This document shows positions 9,741 to 23,800 of a stretch of DNA of 64,000 nt, piece by piece. The notes under the pieces were generated by a model. The model made no database searches, had not been told where the DNA came from, and worked only from the letters and a program-made list of their open reading frames with translations. Each line of letters begins with the position of its first letter. Position 1 is the stretch's first letter. The DNA lies in NCBI GenBank assembly GCA_030704615.1, contig CM060733.1, forward strand, positions 38,068,001 to 38,132,000, written 5' to 3'. This stretch comes from Takakia lepidozioides (Eukaryota > Streptophyta > Takakiopsida > Takakiales > Takakiaceae). The position numbers and the translations under genes were made by a program.

Positions 9741-11740
9741 CCTCTAGACTCCTAGTGTCCTATGGACACCTTTTTTGAGAGGGCCCACCCCCGAGAGGGG
9801 GCAGTAGCCGTGAGGCGAAGTGGCTCTTAGTTACGTCAGCTTTGGCCGGAGTCTTCTCTCTCTCTCTCTCTCTCTCGGTGGTTGGGCTTTGCCGCCCTCT
9901 GGTGTGGCTGGCTACCTGTTGCCCCAACTGAAAACTTGGGCACTTTACAACAACGTTTGGATGACATAAAGAAAATTCCCCAAATACCTAGAAGAGAAAG
10001 AGTCATAGAAAATGTTAGATATTTTGCCAGATCCATAGTACTGAAAGTCTTTTTGAAAGCCAGCTCGGTTTCAAGTCAGGCATACGCCGGTTCTGTAGCC
10101 AAACAATATCGCTTTGTATGGCAAGGACGATACGAACTGGAATTGGAACGATCGCCCCATAGTAGGGAGCAATGGAGCTAGTAATGAGTAACAATTCCGT
10201 CAGTATGGCAACTCTACATAATCAGTTACTGATAGCACCAAAAAACAAATGCATACACCGTCTCAAAGACGATTAGTAAATAATGGTCCAATTCAATGAC
10301 GAATTGCTGAAAAAGAAATATGTATATTTTTTTTTCCAGGTCTAAGTTGAGTCCGGCCTTTTGTCAAAGTTTGGCGACTTTTCCATATGCCCAAATAGAT
10401 TATTCGCGTTAGTACTTATCTGTCAGTTGGTAACAAAATTGTCCACTATACAAGTAGTGTAATAAACAACTCTGTTACCACACGTCCAAGCAAGCTAAAG
10501 GGTACATTATCTATCCATGTCGTGCGCCATTGTTAATTAACGGGACACAGTATAGTGGGACATCTCAATGTTGAGGTGATGAGTGGCCTACATGGAAGAT
10601 GTCATGTGATGGTTTTGTTTTTCTAAAGAAAATAGGAACGGAGGCCCTAAAAATCATATCAAGGGAGTCGATGAAAAAATAAACCATAAACCCCATGCCA
10701 ATGCCCTAAACCAGCCCAACCCAACAAGCTCACTAATGAAAGCTTGAAACCTTGTCAACGTAGCATAAGGATGGTTTTTCAAAGTAGTCATTGTCTTGAC
10801 TTCATATTGCACATTTTATGCGCCAGGTGAGACAAGAGAGAGAGATATGACTCCGTCCGGAGCACCAAAAGATTCACTTCACCTTGCGGCTAGGGGCGCG
10901 GTCTATCAAGTGATGCGTCAAAAATGGGATTGTGCCTTTAGGTGACATTGTCCAAAGCATCTCAATTAACACGAGAATTATAAATCTCTGTATTTGTAAT
11001 TATTTCAACTACATACTATCCTATTATTTTACTTTACTTTTAAAAAAACGGATGGAGGCCCTACAATCATATTGAAATTGATCATGGAAAAAAACAACCA
11101 TGAGTGAGGCAAACGAGGCTTACATTGAGATAGCACCAAAGTCACTAAATGCAAGCTCTAAAACAAACAACAAGTTCACTGTTATACAACAGTAAACAAT
11201 GCATGGAAATAAAACTAGGATGAGCCTTTCAGCTCTTCAACTTCTAAATCAAAAGCCAAAAAGTGTAACGCAAGAGAGGCGCAAGAGAAAGCTACGCTTG
11301 CTAAAAACGCACAATATGGAACTACATTGTCCTTAATCAAGAAGCTAAGAACAAGCAAGAATGAAGTTTGATAGGTAGAACGCAAATAGCTAGCAAGGAA
11401 ATCCACAAGAAATAAAGATATGAGTATAGGTTATCCACAATATAGCAACCTTGTGGATCTTGCAGCTGCCACATTGTGCAAGGGAAGAGTCACAATTTTG
11501 GACAATCCATAATCGTGCCGAAGAAGCATGGGGGACAAAGAGGGAGAGACAAAAAAATGTATGAGATGGAAAAATGCAGCTTTTGTGTAGAGCAGTGCTA
11601 GCTATTCATTAAAATGAGCATCCGCGTGGAACACGAAGCGTCTTAGATAACACAACCAGTTGCATGATAGACTAGAATTCATCGATAGTTGTCAGTGATA
11701 CAAGACATTGTCATCAGGTGGCTAGAGGGGAATTTGTGCC
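9741..11740. other. Transposon-derived DNA, no supported gene
   Basis: The stretch contains a (CT)n microsatellite at about 9851-9878. It also has two antisense-looking LINE 3' ends around 10615-10660 and 11040-11085, each with a T/A-rich run beside the shared motif GGAGGCCCTA. The same motif, in the other orientation, ends the L1-like element near 13640-13680. An open frame at 9882-10181 has no recognisable family. The remainder is AT-rich and featureless to me. Confidence 0.4.
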
Positions 11741-11743
11741 GCA

Positions 11744-13690
11744 TTGAAGAAGCCTAGTCCATTTGACCAGCTCTTCTCTGTTTGCGTGATTGGAGGGGGA
11801 ACAAGAGTGGTGGATCCACTCCGAGACCCCACGCGTGATCAAATACAGTGGGCTCGCTCATCGTGGCTCTTTTGGTTTAAGATGAAACCCTTGGTGGAGT
11901 TGCCTTTTGACCCTGGGGAATGGTCTTTGGCCTGGGAATGTTCCATTCTCTTAAAAGAGTTATCCGTAAAGTAATCCCGAGTTTGGTGCCCTGTTTGGAT
12001 CCGAGTTACGGGTTTCATCCTGAGTTTGAGTTAATCCGTAAAGTGCAGAAAACTGGGCACGAAGTCAGAAAATTTGGCACCAAATCGTAAACTGGGGATG
12101 AGGGCAACGGCTGCTTCCTCTGACGATTGAGTGTTAGTGTAGTCCAATTCATCCTCGCAGTCCGCCACAGGTTAACACAAAGTTGCCCCCAAACCCTGTA
12201 AACGAAACAACCTGCAGCTGAGAGAAGAAGTCACCAAAACCCACCTGAGGACCAAAATGCATGAGTCTGAAAAGAAAGAAAACACCAGCCGCTGGCCACG
12301 ATTCCCCACCGCGCGCACTCCAATCTGCAAACGAGCACACCCAAATGGACAAAAAACGTGCTCCAACGATGCGCGACCTTCCTCCAGAAGCTTGCTATGG
12401 CGCAAGCTTGTGAGCTCTGACTCTCTTGGCCTTGACGACAAACAAAACTCGGCACCAAACTCCTTTCACCCCCATTTTCATGGTCCTGGCAGTTTGGTCC
12501 CGTGTTTTTTTCTAGTCGTACCGCTTGATCCCGTGTTTTGAGTTTCATGCCGAGTTTTGGCTAAACTCGGGGTTCTCATGCCGAGTTTAGGACCCTTTAC
12601 GGATAACTCTTTTAAGTACTCTGCAAAATTGGGGTACACTCTATCTCTTGGGCTGCCAATTCCAACTGCTAAATGGGCAGCCAAATGGTTGCATATCATG
12701 CCTTTCCAGGAGAATTGGGAAGCAATGGGGAAACATATCTGGCCCCCCCAACGGACTGCCAAGATCTCTGCTTTCTTGTGGAAAATTGGAAACAAAATTC
12801 TTCTGGTGGGGTCTTCCTTTGACCATCAATCTGACTGTATCACTTGCAGTGGGGGATTGGTTGAATCCTTGGAGCATTGTTTGTTCACTTGCAGTTTTGC
12901 TGTTTGTATTTGGTCCCGGGTCAGGGCATTATACCTTTGCTTGGAAGGCTGTTGATGCATCCAGTATCTCTCTCCACCTTCTTAACATCCAACAGGGCAG
13001 ATCTGGTCCAAATGTGCTATATGGGCTTGCCTTCTCTCCCTCTCTCTATGGCATATCTGGAAATCTCGATGTGCTAAGGTGTACTCTAACACTGCCCCTT
13101 CCATTCAAGCTTCCTTGCAAGCAATCTTCTTTAGTATGCTAACTGAATGTCACAACGCATGGGAGGTATTGGTTGTAGCTCTACTCAGATGTTCTGAAAC
13201 AAATCGTGGCAAGCTCATCAGGAACTTTGACTCCTCCTAGGGCTGGCGAGGGATCTTTTGCACTGGTTATTCCGACAGGGGCACAACCTGGGCCTCTTGC
13301 CTTCCCGCTTCCTAGTGCATCCCCTAATCACTGGCCTTCTCCGGCGGATCGTGGGGAAGACATCAACTGACGCCACCGCAAGCTTAGAAGCTCCAAGACT
13401 CGGGCTCATTTGGACTTTGAGGCTCCGAATGCTAATCGTTGAATTTGTTCTGATTAGGTTCTGAGCTTCTTGTGGTGTTGCTTGGTTTGTAAATGCTACT
13501 GTTGCTCTTACTCGCTTCTGGTAGTCCTCTACCATGATTACTTGCTGGGTTACAGATGCTTGTTTAGATCTGTGAACACTGTGGTCCTGAAGTGGCATGG
13601 CTGTGTGTCCTTATGGCCTCGAGATTATTTTTCCTCGATTTAATTTGATTAAAAGGGCCTCCGTTCCCTTTCTTTAAAAACAATTAAAAA
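11744..13690 (+). mobile_element. L1-like LINE remnant with zf-RVT region, interrupted
   Basis: The frame at 11744-11974 continues after an inserted element at about 12609. The second part includes KWLHIMPFQENWEAMGKHIW, then a finger-like region (CITCSGGLVESLEHCLFTC) followed by IWSRV. This matches the reverse-transcriptase zinc-binding (zf-RVT) region of plant L1-type LINEs, which normally has a W...PPK...FLW...CP.C...E...H.LF.C...IW pattern. A short, stop-interrupted downstream stretch ends with the sequence around GGGCCTCCGTTCCC and an A-rich tail at 13640-13690. The copy is truncated at 5', frameshifted and split, so it is non-functional. Confidence 0.65.
11955..12611. mobile_element. TTAA-flanked terminal-inverted-repeat element inserted in the LINE
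   Basis: A 657-bp insertion has perfect 17-bp terminal inverted repeats: AAGAGTTATCCGTAAAG at 11955-11971 and its complement at 12595-12611. TTAA stands directly outside both ends (11951-11954 and 12612-12615), consistent with a TTAA target duplication. It breaks the LINE reading frame, so it is younger than the LINE. It has no plausible transposase, so it is a MITE-like non-autonomous element. Subterminal repeats of the CCGAGTTT / AAACTCGG type occur at both ends. The exact boundary is slightly ambiguous because TTAA adjoins A/T-rich termini. Confidence 0.75.
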
Positions 13691-14853
13691 AATAAGTCGT
13701 AAATTATCTCAAATACTATTGTAATACGGTTTAAAATACGATTATACATTGGCAGATACGTATTATACTTGAGTCCAGATCAGCTGAAATAAAAATCAAT
13801 TGACCCAAAAAAAAAGACAGAAAAGGTAGCGAGGTGAGGGAAAGGTACTTCCTACGTAGTGCGAGAGAGGGAGGGGGGGAGAGGGCATGATCCAGGCAGC
13901 ACCCTGTTATGGCGCTCGGCCACCGCCGACCCTTACGTGGTCCAGCTGACGTACCGCTTGCCCTCCCCTCCTTGCCTTGAGCAGCACACCAGTACAGCTG
14001 CACATCTCCATCCACCAGTGACTTTATCCAGGAAGAGCCCTCGGTGTGCTTCTATTTTGCACACAGTCTCGATTCTTCAGTCCTACTTAGCAGCTGCTGT
14101 AAAGTCTGAAAAAGCAAGTGGATTTGATCACCTGCTGTGGACATGGAGGATCCGAAAAGGTTTAGATCTACATGGCTGGGTATTGCTGCTATTTTTGCTC
14201 GGCCGTCTTGCTGCCTGAGTGCCATGTCTGGCAGTGAGTGGTGACGCGGGGGGGCTCTCCCTAGGCAGTGACTGAGAGCTGAGAACTGTTACGGACAAAG
14301 TAGGACAGGTTTTACTGTGGGAGTGTTGTTCTCCACTGGCATTATGTTCCTCGCTGATACGAGCTCTGGTCTTTCGTTTTCTTGTGAGGACTTCTTCCTA
14401 TTCGGAGCTGTCGTTTTAGATAAGGATTTCGAAGATGGAGCATTTGCTTAAGGTTTCCTCGGCACATCCTGACAACCCTAAATCCATACTGGGTCGGTGT
14501 ACTGGTTGGCTTCAGACTTTGTGACGAGGAATCAAGGGTGTGAAGAATCCAAACTATCAGCTGGGAAGTTCTTGGGTGGGAAAAGTAGCGAGATTCTGAG
14601 TGTATGAGTGATTTCAAGACAAGTGATGGACGCAGCTCGGGGGTGGCCATTAGCGGAACTGGGTCCACTGCCCGTTGGATCGTTGGTGTCTTCAAGTGGA
14701 AGCCCTATGAGCCTCTCTCTTCTTTTGCAACGGAGTCTGAACTGGAATGAGAGGCTCCACGGCGGTGGCAAGCTGTTGTATACTTGAGTGCAGCTTTAGC
14801 GCAAGATGACGAACTCCTAGTTAGTATCTAGGCGAGTGGATGTCAGCCTGGAC
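13691..14853 (+). promoter_or_regulatory. Upstream region and 5' leader of the kinase gene
   Basis: No coding exon is supported here. A GA-rich tract at 13859-13887 may belong to the promoter or 5' UTR. A short upstream open frame begins with ATG at 14143 (MEDPKRFRSTWLG) and runs about 33 codons. If transcribed, it could act as an upstream ORF. The kinase coding frame has a stop at 14818-14820, so its start must lie between there and the first exon body, unless a separate 5' coding exon is spliced in at the acceptor-like TTATTGCAG near 14872. Confidence 0.35.
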
Positions 14854-17800
14854 ATGCTCGATTTATTGCAGGCATCTCCAGACTTACAGTCTGGAAACAT
14901 GTTCACAGCTTCTGGCGAGAGCGAGGATTCATCTGATTCTCATGGGTACCCAATGGCGGCAACAACTGAGAGGAGACAAGAAGTCGTTCGGAATACAGTT
15001 TTAGAAGATCGAGAAGGCTTGCTTCCCTTCTTGAGGGGTCAAGAAAACTGGATGCGGCGAACCACAAGTGATAGGCAGGTCTCCAAACCTTTGGAGCCAG
15101 AGTCAAATGAAGTTCAGGCTCCTAATGACGTCAGAATGAGGGAGAAGAGCAACCTAGGTCCTCGGGATAGACCAGAGTTGAGCAGAGAAAATGAGGCACA
15201 GGATGGTACTCGGATGATTGACTCTCTGGCCTTGGAAGATGCCGCGGCACTGGCCCCTGTTCATGCGTCTCGGACAACTTACGGGCCAGCTTTTTCCCGG
15301 ACCACAAATTTCAAGCAGCTCAACTTGCTGCAATCGCTTGGCCAAGCAGTTGTGTGCACTGATATTGGAGGCAACATCACTTACTGGTAGGCAGTCTCTT
15401 GAATTTCTTATGGTACTTGGGATTGTGGTGTTATTAGAGGATAAGCTAAGACTTTTACCTGACCAACAAATTCTGAATGATGTCTCCGAACTTTAGGGGA
15501 GTGGAGGTGTATTCTTGTGGGCTTCATAGGGGGGATAAATTTCATGGTGTCACATCATGTCCGTGTCACAGTGGGAGGGTTGTACGTTTGATGTGTGCTC
15601 CAGAAAGTGAATGGAGACGAAGGAGTTGTAGAGTGAACATTTGAGAATGGTGCCATGTGTGTAGGAGCGGTGACTTCATTGTATAGTGTTTGACGAAGTG
15701 ACTGTCTGAAGTTATGATACGGACCCTTGATTTGGTGCAGGAATCGGGCAGCTGAGTCCTTGTACCAATGGAAGGCAGAGGAGGTGATAGGAAAAAACAT
15801 AGTGGATCTTCTAATCCCCCCAAAACTAAGGCAGGGGTCAGTTGAGATTGTTGCACGAGTGGTTCAGGGTGAATCGTGGTCTGGACAGTACCCTTGCCTT
15901 CGGAGGGATGGAGTTATATTGAACACTGCGGTTACCAAAACACCCATTGTTGATGACAATCAGAATATTGTAGGTATAATAGGAATTTGTATAGATGTTG
16001 GTGCAATTTATGCTCCAAATAAAGGTATCATGAAAAGAAGCTTCTCAGATGAAGGGCTTGGCAGTGCAGTTGTGGAGGATGTCCTAGGCTCACAATTGAA
16101 GTGTGAATCAATTGAGGTGCCCCCACAGACTGCTGATGAAGAGTCAGGAGGGAGAAACTTATTGGTGAGTACATCGAGGAGAAATTGAGGGGGTTGAGAT
16201 TTTCCTTGACCTACAATGCTGCATTTTGGTTTGTTCAAGGTTTACTTCATTACAAGTTCTCGTTGTCAATGATCTACGATTTTTGTTCTATTAAGTCGTT
16301 GGAGAGACCTGAGCCTTAATCATTTTGACCATGTAGGAATTATCAGCTAAACTTTGACTTTGCTTCCTGCTTAATTTTGTATGCAATGAACCCATAATTG
16401 TGGGCATGGGAGGTCAGCAACTCTTTTGGAGTTTGTTGTGGGATTGAATCATGATGACGGAGCACAATTTTGAGTGTTGGAAGTGATTGGTTTGGCAACA
16501 GAAACTGGGGCGGAGCTCAGTTCAACAGCTGTTGCGGAAGCTTCACATTGGTGGGGGCAATCGATGGGAAGACGATGATTCTGCCAACCCCCGGCAGGTA
16601 CCCGAAAGGCAAATTTCTTGGGATTCTGAACAAGACGGTGCCGGTGAGTTGTTGCCTGAAACTGGACGAGGTTCACATGGGTCCCAAAGCTTGGTGCAGA
16701 ATGACGGATTGTCAGGCACTGATCCAAGTAGTGCTGACAGAGTTTCTCTTCCCCTTGTGATGGTTGGTCATGGAGCTGGGCCCTACATGATGGGAAGAGA
16801 TGCGGGGATTGAGGACCCTGCTGATCAAGTTTCAGCTTTTGGAGGATTTCAGGTCTATTTCACTTAACTATGACTCTGTCTCTGTCTCACACATTTGTCT
16901 ACTCCTGTACACAGCACATTTGTAAGGCAGAGTGCTAGAGCTGCAGTGCTGGAATCAACCACATGCTTTCCAATATGATGGCAACACTGTATGTTTTCTT
17001 TCTGGATTGTATTGGCTTTCCTGAACCCTATGGTAATTTCTGGTGACTCTCATAAACCTACTGGTGGTGGAAAGTGCATGTCATGGGATGGTCTATGTGG
17101 ACATCTCTCTGTCTTCCACACACATATGGAGACATGCCAATCATTTGGCTGGCATTATTTTGGAGACTGTGTTTGTTTCGAAAGTGTGAGGGGGAAGTGA
17201 ACTAACCAGACAATGCAGGTCCTAATATACTGTTTAAATGATTATAACAAAACAGTTAGATTCACCAGATCAGCAAGTCGATGGAGTGAAGATTGTGGAT
17301 TCGGATTGACGGCAGGGTTGCACTCATGACCTTTCGAGGGATACATGTCCAACAATTTGCACCAACAATACAGTATTTTTTACTATGCTTATGTGCCAAT
17401 CGACAAATAAATGAAGGGTGTCATTCAAAATACATGAACATGTATTGTTACAGGTCTAGGTCCAGTTCAAGATTCATGTAGGTATAAGAGCAGAAGGCAT
17501 AGTGAAACGGCGTCATTAGATTTGTTTCCTCATTTCAGGTACTTTCTAGGACGTCAAGCGGGAGCGCAGCTGGGTCTGTAACAGGTAGCCCTGTGGTAGC
17601 ATCGGTTCAGGGAAGTTCTGCAGAGAGTAACTCATTTGGAGTGGCCTCTTGGACTGGGCCTGGGGGTGGGATCAACTTCCAGCAAGCCGAAGAAGACTTC
17701 CAACTTCAGCTAGCCCTTGCCTTGAGGGTTGCAGCAGAGGCTGCGGCAGTCGATGACCCAGATTTGTCAGCCAACACAAGGGGTCCTCATGGAAGCACTC

Positions 17801-20800
17801 GGTTGATGCCAGGTATCAGCCGGGTAGAGGCTACTGCGTACCGATATTGGGTGAGTAGTGAATGAGGCGAACTTGAGTTTGAAATCATTGGTTCAGATTG
17901 GTGACTCGCCCTTTTTAAAGATGTTCATCCTAATGACTGCATTTCTGGACCACCTTTCAGTTCGTAGGAAGGTGTAATGTATTGTCTTTGAATTTTATGC
18001 GCTGACTGTCTATTTAGGTGTTGACTGTCTATTGAGGTGTTGGCGAGTAGCAGTCTTAGAACCGGAGAAGAGTTGTTTGGTAGAGTGAAAAAAGTCCTTC
18101 GCACCTCATTAACTAGGTGGGAGGTATAGATAGAGCAGGGTATGGCATGCCTCCGACAGCCACAGGGTGGTGGCAAGAAACGTATCTTCCGATCACTGAA
18201 CTAGATATTTTCTGCACAGGTGAGCAACTGCCTCGGCTACGACGACCGTATCGAGGATGGCTTCTACGAAGTATGGGGGATGAGCCCGTATGTTTGGTCC
18301 ATGTGCACGGATTCTAATGAGCTGGGGCGTATGCCTCCTTTGGAATCGCTCCGTTCTGTCAAGCCCGCAGAAGCCACTTTTGAGGTTGTCTTGGTAGACC
18401 GGCATGGAGATCCAGATCTGCGCGAACTCGAAGACAAGGCTGTGGGTCTTGCATATGATTCCCAGGAGGTATTGGACTTGGCAACCAGGTTGGCTCAAAT
18501 GGTTGCATCTGTCATGGGGGGCCCTGCTGCTTCTGACAATGACTTGATGGAGGCATGGCATATTAGTACTTCCAAAATGACACAGCTTTTAAGCAGCATT
18601 GTACTACCTATTGGGATTCTTCGGGCTGGACTGGGAAGACATCGTGCCTTGCTCTTCAAGGTATGAATGTCTGCATACACATGTTTTCCTTCTTTCCTTC
18701 TATCTAGCACATCATCCAGGAAGTCCAGCTCTAGAAGCCGTGCAAGGTGGTCAGACATCGCACTAAAGTTAGTAGACAGTGAAAGTGGCACGTGGATATT
18801 GAACTCATTCAGATGTCAGTTTGTGATCAACCTCTTCTGTGATCACTTGTGTGCTTCTAAAAGAGCTGTGATGTGTTGGTGGCATATAGGATGAAAATGG
18901 TGAAATGTGTTTGTTCCCAGGTAATGGCAGATAGTGTTGGACTACCTTGTCGCCTTGTGCGTGGGAGCGCTTATTGCAGTAAAGAGGATGATGCAATGGT
19001 GGTTGTTAAGTGTGGTGATGACAGGTAGCTTTTCCCGCAATCTTGTCCATGAGAGTTGTTGGCATTAAGGAAAGGAGATTACAGCTTTGGGTACTGAAAA
19101 CACCAGGTCCCTTGCAACCATTGATTCATATTGTTACCATGAAGTCAATCAGCTGTTCAGGTAGAAAGAAGTTATTTGGCTCCATGCATTTATAGAGGGG
19201 CTGGGTAGGTTAGCACCGTGCATTATGACCTTCCCGTAGCAACCTGTCAGTCAGTACTTACTGACAAGAATCATTTCCTTCAGGGAATGGATGGTGGATC
19301 TTCTTGCCAAGCCAGGGCTCATCATGGCCCCTGATGCTCGACTAGCTGCGCCACCCGCTGTAATTGCATCTCCGCTGCAGTTTGAGAGGCCTAGTCCATT
19401 TGCAGGTAGTAGCGTGTCAGTATTGGACTGGGCGCGAGGTGCAAGAGAGATTGGACACAGTGGAGGAGCCATAGGCAGTCGGCCCTGGGTTGCTGCTGAG
19501 CTTACTGCCAGCAGTGCTGTGTCAACAGTCCCTTTGAAGGCAGTGACTACTGAACCTATAAGGGTTGTGCCTGCAAGCTCTCCTGTTGCAGGAAATCCTC
19601 GCCCGTGGCGAGGGGGGATTCCATCACCACGTGGCCAGGTTTCTCCGCAACCACCCTTCGACTTCTCTCCATTGTTATTCGATGGTGCAGGGAGGAATAC
19701 TTCTTTGCAGGAAGGCAGTGAAGGCTCTCCGAATGAAAGGGGAGGTGTGCAGGCTCCAGTTGGTTCTGGCGGGCAGTCAGAGAACGAAGACAGTGGCAGA
19801 GCCAATGGGAGGGGCCTATCAAGTAGCCAGGGCGACGATCCAAGCCAGTACTCGAGAGGGAGATTGGCGGAGCATGCAGTCGCATTTGCTAAAGAGTTTG
19901 AAATTCCCTGGGAAGACTTGATGATCGGAGAGCGGATAGGACAAGGTGTGTGATTTTTGGGTCCCTAGATATGCCTCTTCATAGATTCTCCTTTCAACAG
20001 AATCAGCTGTTCTTCCACCTGTTCTTTGTGTCAAAGAGACCACAAGGTTTTCCTGAAAAAGATTGAACGATGTAAGCAGATCTAACAATCTAGTGGAATT
20101 AACTGTTACCTTACTACTGCTACAATTTTAGCAAGAGTGGACAATGTATTTCCTAGACTTTGACTTTCCTTCATACTTTATATGTCTGAGTAGATAGCCA
20201 TCTTTTTCTTGGCACAATCGCTAACAAAATGTGTATATGTCCAGCTCATGCTTCATGACTGAAATTTCCCCTTTAAATCTAGTGCATACTGCTACCGATG
20301 GGTGATGATGGTTGAGCCTCCAACTCATTAAAATTTTCTATTTCCAGCTCTATTGTTGCAAGTCCTAAGTTTGGCCTTTGTCAAGTACATCTGAAGTGGG
20401 TGGGTGATATACATGAAAGTTCTTACATTGTTCAGTAATGGATGCGTAATCGTGGTGTGATGAGTGGTGTTGCAGGCTCATATGGTAAGGTCTATCGCGC
20501 CGACTGGCAAGGCTCGGTGAGTGGCATAATTTCCAGCTTTTCTGAAGTTTTCGTAGTGTGTTGTTATCAAACTGGTTACGTCTTGGTCTATGCCTGTCTC
20601 TGGGTTTTTTTTCTTGTGTCACTTCTCTTGCTTTTTGTGTTACTTTGTCTCTTCTCTTTCTCTTGTCTCCACTGGTGCTGAAGCTCTATAGCCAGCTCCA
20701 GGAGTGTTTGTATCCCAGGATGAGGGATGCCAACCAAGGTTTTCAGGGAATAGCAAGCCTTTAAATAACTCTCTCTCTCTCTCACTCTCTCTGGGCTAGT

Positions 20801-23800
20801 TCCCGCTCAAACTGGGCGCGGGGTCAATGGCCACAAGGCTACGGCAAACAACGTCTTATGAGTACAATCTCTCTGGGCTAGGGCAAACAACGTCTTATGA
20901 GTACATTCTCTCTCTCTCTTCCACCCAAACTGGGGTTCCACAAACTGGGCGCTGGGTCTATAGCCACAAGGCTACAGAAAATGTCTCGTGAGTACTTTCT
21001 CTCTCTCCTGTGGAGGCTAGGAGCCAATGTTGGTAAATGTGCGGTGGTGGCCTTAATAAGATGGAGAAGGGGATCTCAAATGGACATGGGGCAGTGAAGA
21101 GATCCTGGACTGCCTTCCTACACATATCTTGGTGTCGAGTTTTCCTCCAGTTGTAACTGGGATGCATATACGAAAAGTGGTTCAAACAGCTAAACACAAA
21201 GTTTTGGGTCTCTCAATTTTTCCACTGTAGAGGGATTAACAAGCTAAAAGGTCCATACTTTGCAATGCCATTAGGCCCTTGGAGTATGCATCTGCCGCGT
21301 GGGTTGGCAACTCCAACCATACTAAAACTTTAATACCATTCAGCTTTCGTATTTGAAGAGAGCATGTCAGCATGCTCTAGAACAGCTATTGTGGCTGTTT
21401 GGGGCGAGTTTGGCGTACTACCCTTGAGCTCTCAACGAGATGAGGTCAGTTGAATCGCATGCCTAATATCAGATACCCTACGATGATCGGCTCTGTTTCT
21501 TGGAAGCAAGATCACAAGGTAGAGTCTGCTCCCTCTTGTTCCGTCTGAACTGGGTGTGGGGCCTATGGCTCCAAGGCTATGGGAAACAATATCTCATGAG
21601 TACAGTCTCTCTCTCCCTCGCTTTGATTCTCTGCCCCACCATTTCCACAGCTGCTCTTTGGGAGGTCCAAGGAAAGAGGCAGAGGTAGCATGATCCATCC
21701 ACAAGAGTAGACTCACAAAGGTGACCGAGTTGCAAGTCTTTGTGAGAAGCTTGGAACATGTTAGCCCACAAAGGGTGGGGGGGTTTATGGTTGATTGTGC
21801 TTGCAGGATGTTGCTGTGAAAGTGTTTTTAGATCAAGATTTGAAAATGGAGGCTCTTGAAGAGTTCAAGAGTGAGGTATTTCCCATTGGTGCCAGATTTT
21901 GTTCTTATTCACACGTTATTCATTGATTTTGTTTCCTCTTGCCAGAGAGGAGGTGACTGTTGATATTTCTATTAAGGGACAGACAACACAAGTAGTGGTT
22001 CTTTCGGAAAGGTTGTTACCGATCCTGCATCTCCATCAGTGAATATTTTTTTGTGTGAAATCAAGGTCAACATTTGACCAATCTAGTGTGGATGGGTGGA
22101 CATGGTTTTTGATGCAGGTGGCCATTATGAGGCGATTACGACATCCTAATGTTGTACTTTTCATGGGCGCTGTCACAAAACCTCCAAACTTGTCCATCAT
22201 AACTGAATTTTGTCCAAGGTTTGGCTTTGAATCTGCAGTCTTCAATTTTTTTCGTTTTGAGCAATGTTACATGGTCAGCACTTGTGGGTTCTGGGAAATT
22301 GAAGAACTTGAGGGAGTGAATGTTATATGAAATGATAGTTTACCATGAGTCCAGCTGCACAGGTGGCTAAGAAACTAGCTAATCTCCCCCATTCTGTGTA
22401 GGTGTCTTTTATTCCAGGTTTCAGTTCTGAACTCTTCCCAATTGTAGATACATGCTCTCTGATTGCTTTGTTCATTGTCATAAGTTCAGTGGAAACTTCA
22501 GTTTAGGCAAGTGAGAGAATGTCATGGTTGGTTGGACGCAGAGGAAGTCTCTACAGACTGCTGCATAGACCAAATCGGGAGCTAGATGAGCGGCGGCGCA
22601 TCCGCATGGCTTTGGATGTGGTCAGTGTCTTACTTCATTTGCTGAGATGCCAACGCATAGGGATGGGAAGTAGAAGGATGCGATGGCAAATGATGGAGGT
22701 CTAGAAAGGGGAATATTGCATCCATAGGCACTGTATTGCACAGCATATTGAGATCATTCTGCTAATTTCATCCGTTTATGGTTGGCCATTTGACTTGCTT
22801 TGTTTGCAGGTGAAGGGAATGAACTATTTGCATCGCTCCTCACCCCCCGTTGTACATAGGGATCTAAAATCTCCGAACTTGCTTGTTGATAAGAACTGGA
22901 CTGTGAAGGTAAGGTCTATCATCTTTGCCTTGCCCCTTTCTTAAAGTAATGAATTGCATCCAAGGTTGAGCTTTCCTTCAGCTGGTTTCAAGCTCAGGTG
23001 ATGCTGATTGTGTCACCGAGTATACTAGGGTGGTAATTTTCCAGCAATCTCTGCCACTCCCTGTATTTTTTATTCAAAACCATAGTGGTGTTATAGTAGC
23101 AATACCTCCAATGCTTGTCATCATCTAAGTGGAAGAGATTATGTGTTTTGCTATGAGGTACTCCGGGAATACAGGTTCCTCAGGATGATGGGCCTTTTGT
23201 GGCGGTTAAGAGAGAGACATCCGAGTGTTTGCTCAGTTGGGAGATCATGCTCCTGGGTTTGAGGTGACCACAAGTGATTGTCTGTGGACGGCCTACTTAA
23301 GGGATCCTCCCTGGTTGTGCTGAGGGTTGCATAGTGCATTACTTGGCTCTAGCCTCAACACCCTGTTTGGGATTAGAGGTTCCAATTTGACACGCTTTTG
23401 CCGAACCACTTTAAAACATGCCCATGTATGGAAGCTGGGCAATAAAGCAGAGCGCCATATCCAAGGGAGAGGAAAAGAAAGGTAGGGGACAGTGACTGGG
23501 GTAGTCGGTTAAAAGGAGGGGAGAAGGGAAAATGTACTGATGATGTGCTGCCTGCTATAGTCGTGCAGCAACGGAAACTGTGCTCGATTGGACAAGGCAA
23601 AGAAAGGGGAGGGGGAAGCGAGAATGTTGGATAGTAGGGGGGAGACACTTTAGACACCACTGGCTCACTCTGTAGTGAGACTTGCCAGGGTCTATGCAGA
23701 AAGGGGTGTACTCATTATCTGTCTGACACTTACAAAGAGGCTGCTTGTTGAGTAGGGCTACCCAGGCACTACGAAACATTTGCTATCCTCCACAGATGGA

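Noticed and set aside
12149-12548. Overlapping minus-strand frames of 67-105 codons
   Set aside because: They lie inside the TTAA-flanked element, overlap in three frames and show no transposase motifs.
19251-19953. Minus-strand 184-codon frame opposite kinase exon 7
   Set aside because: It is antisense to the linker between the EDR and kinase domains. The plus strand is the coding one by splice phase and domain content.
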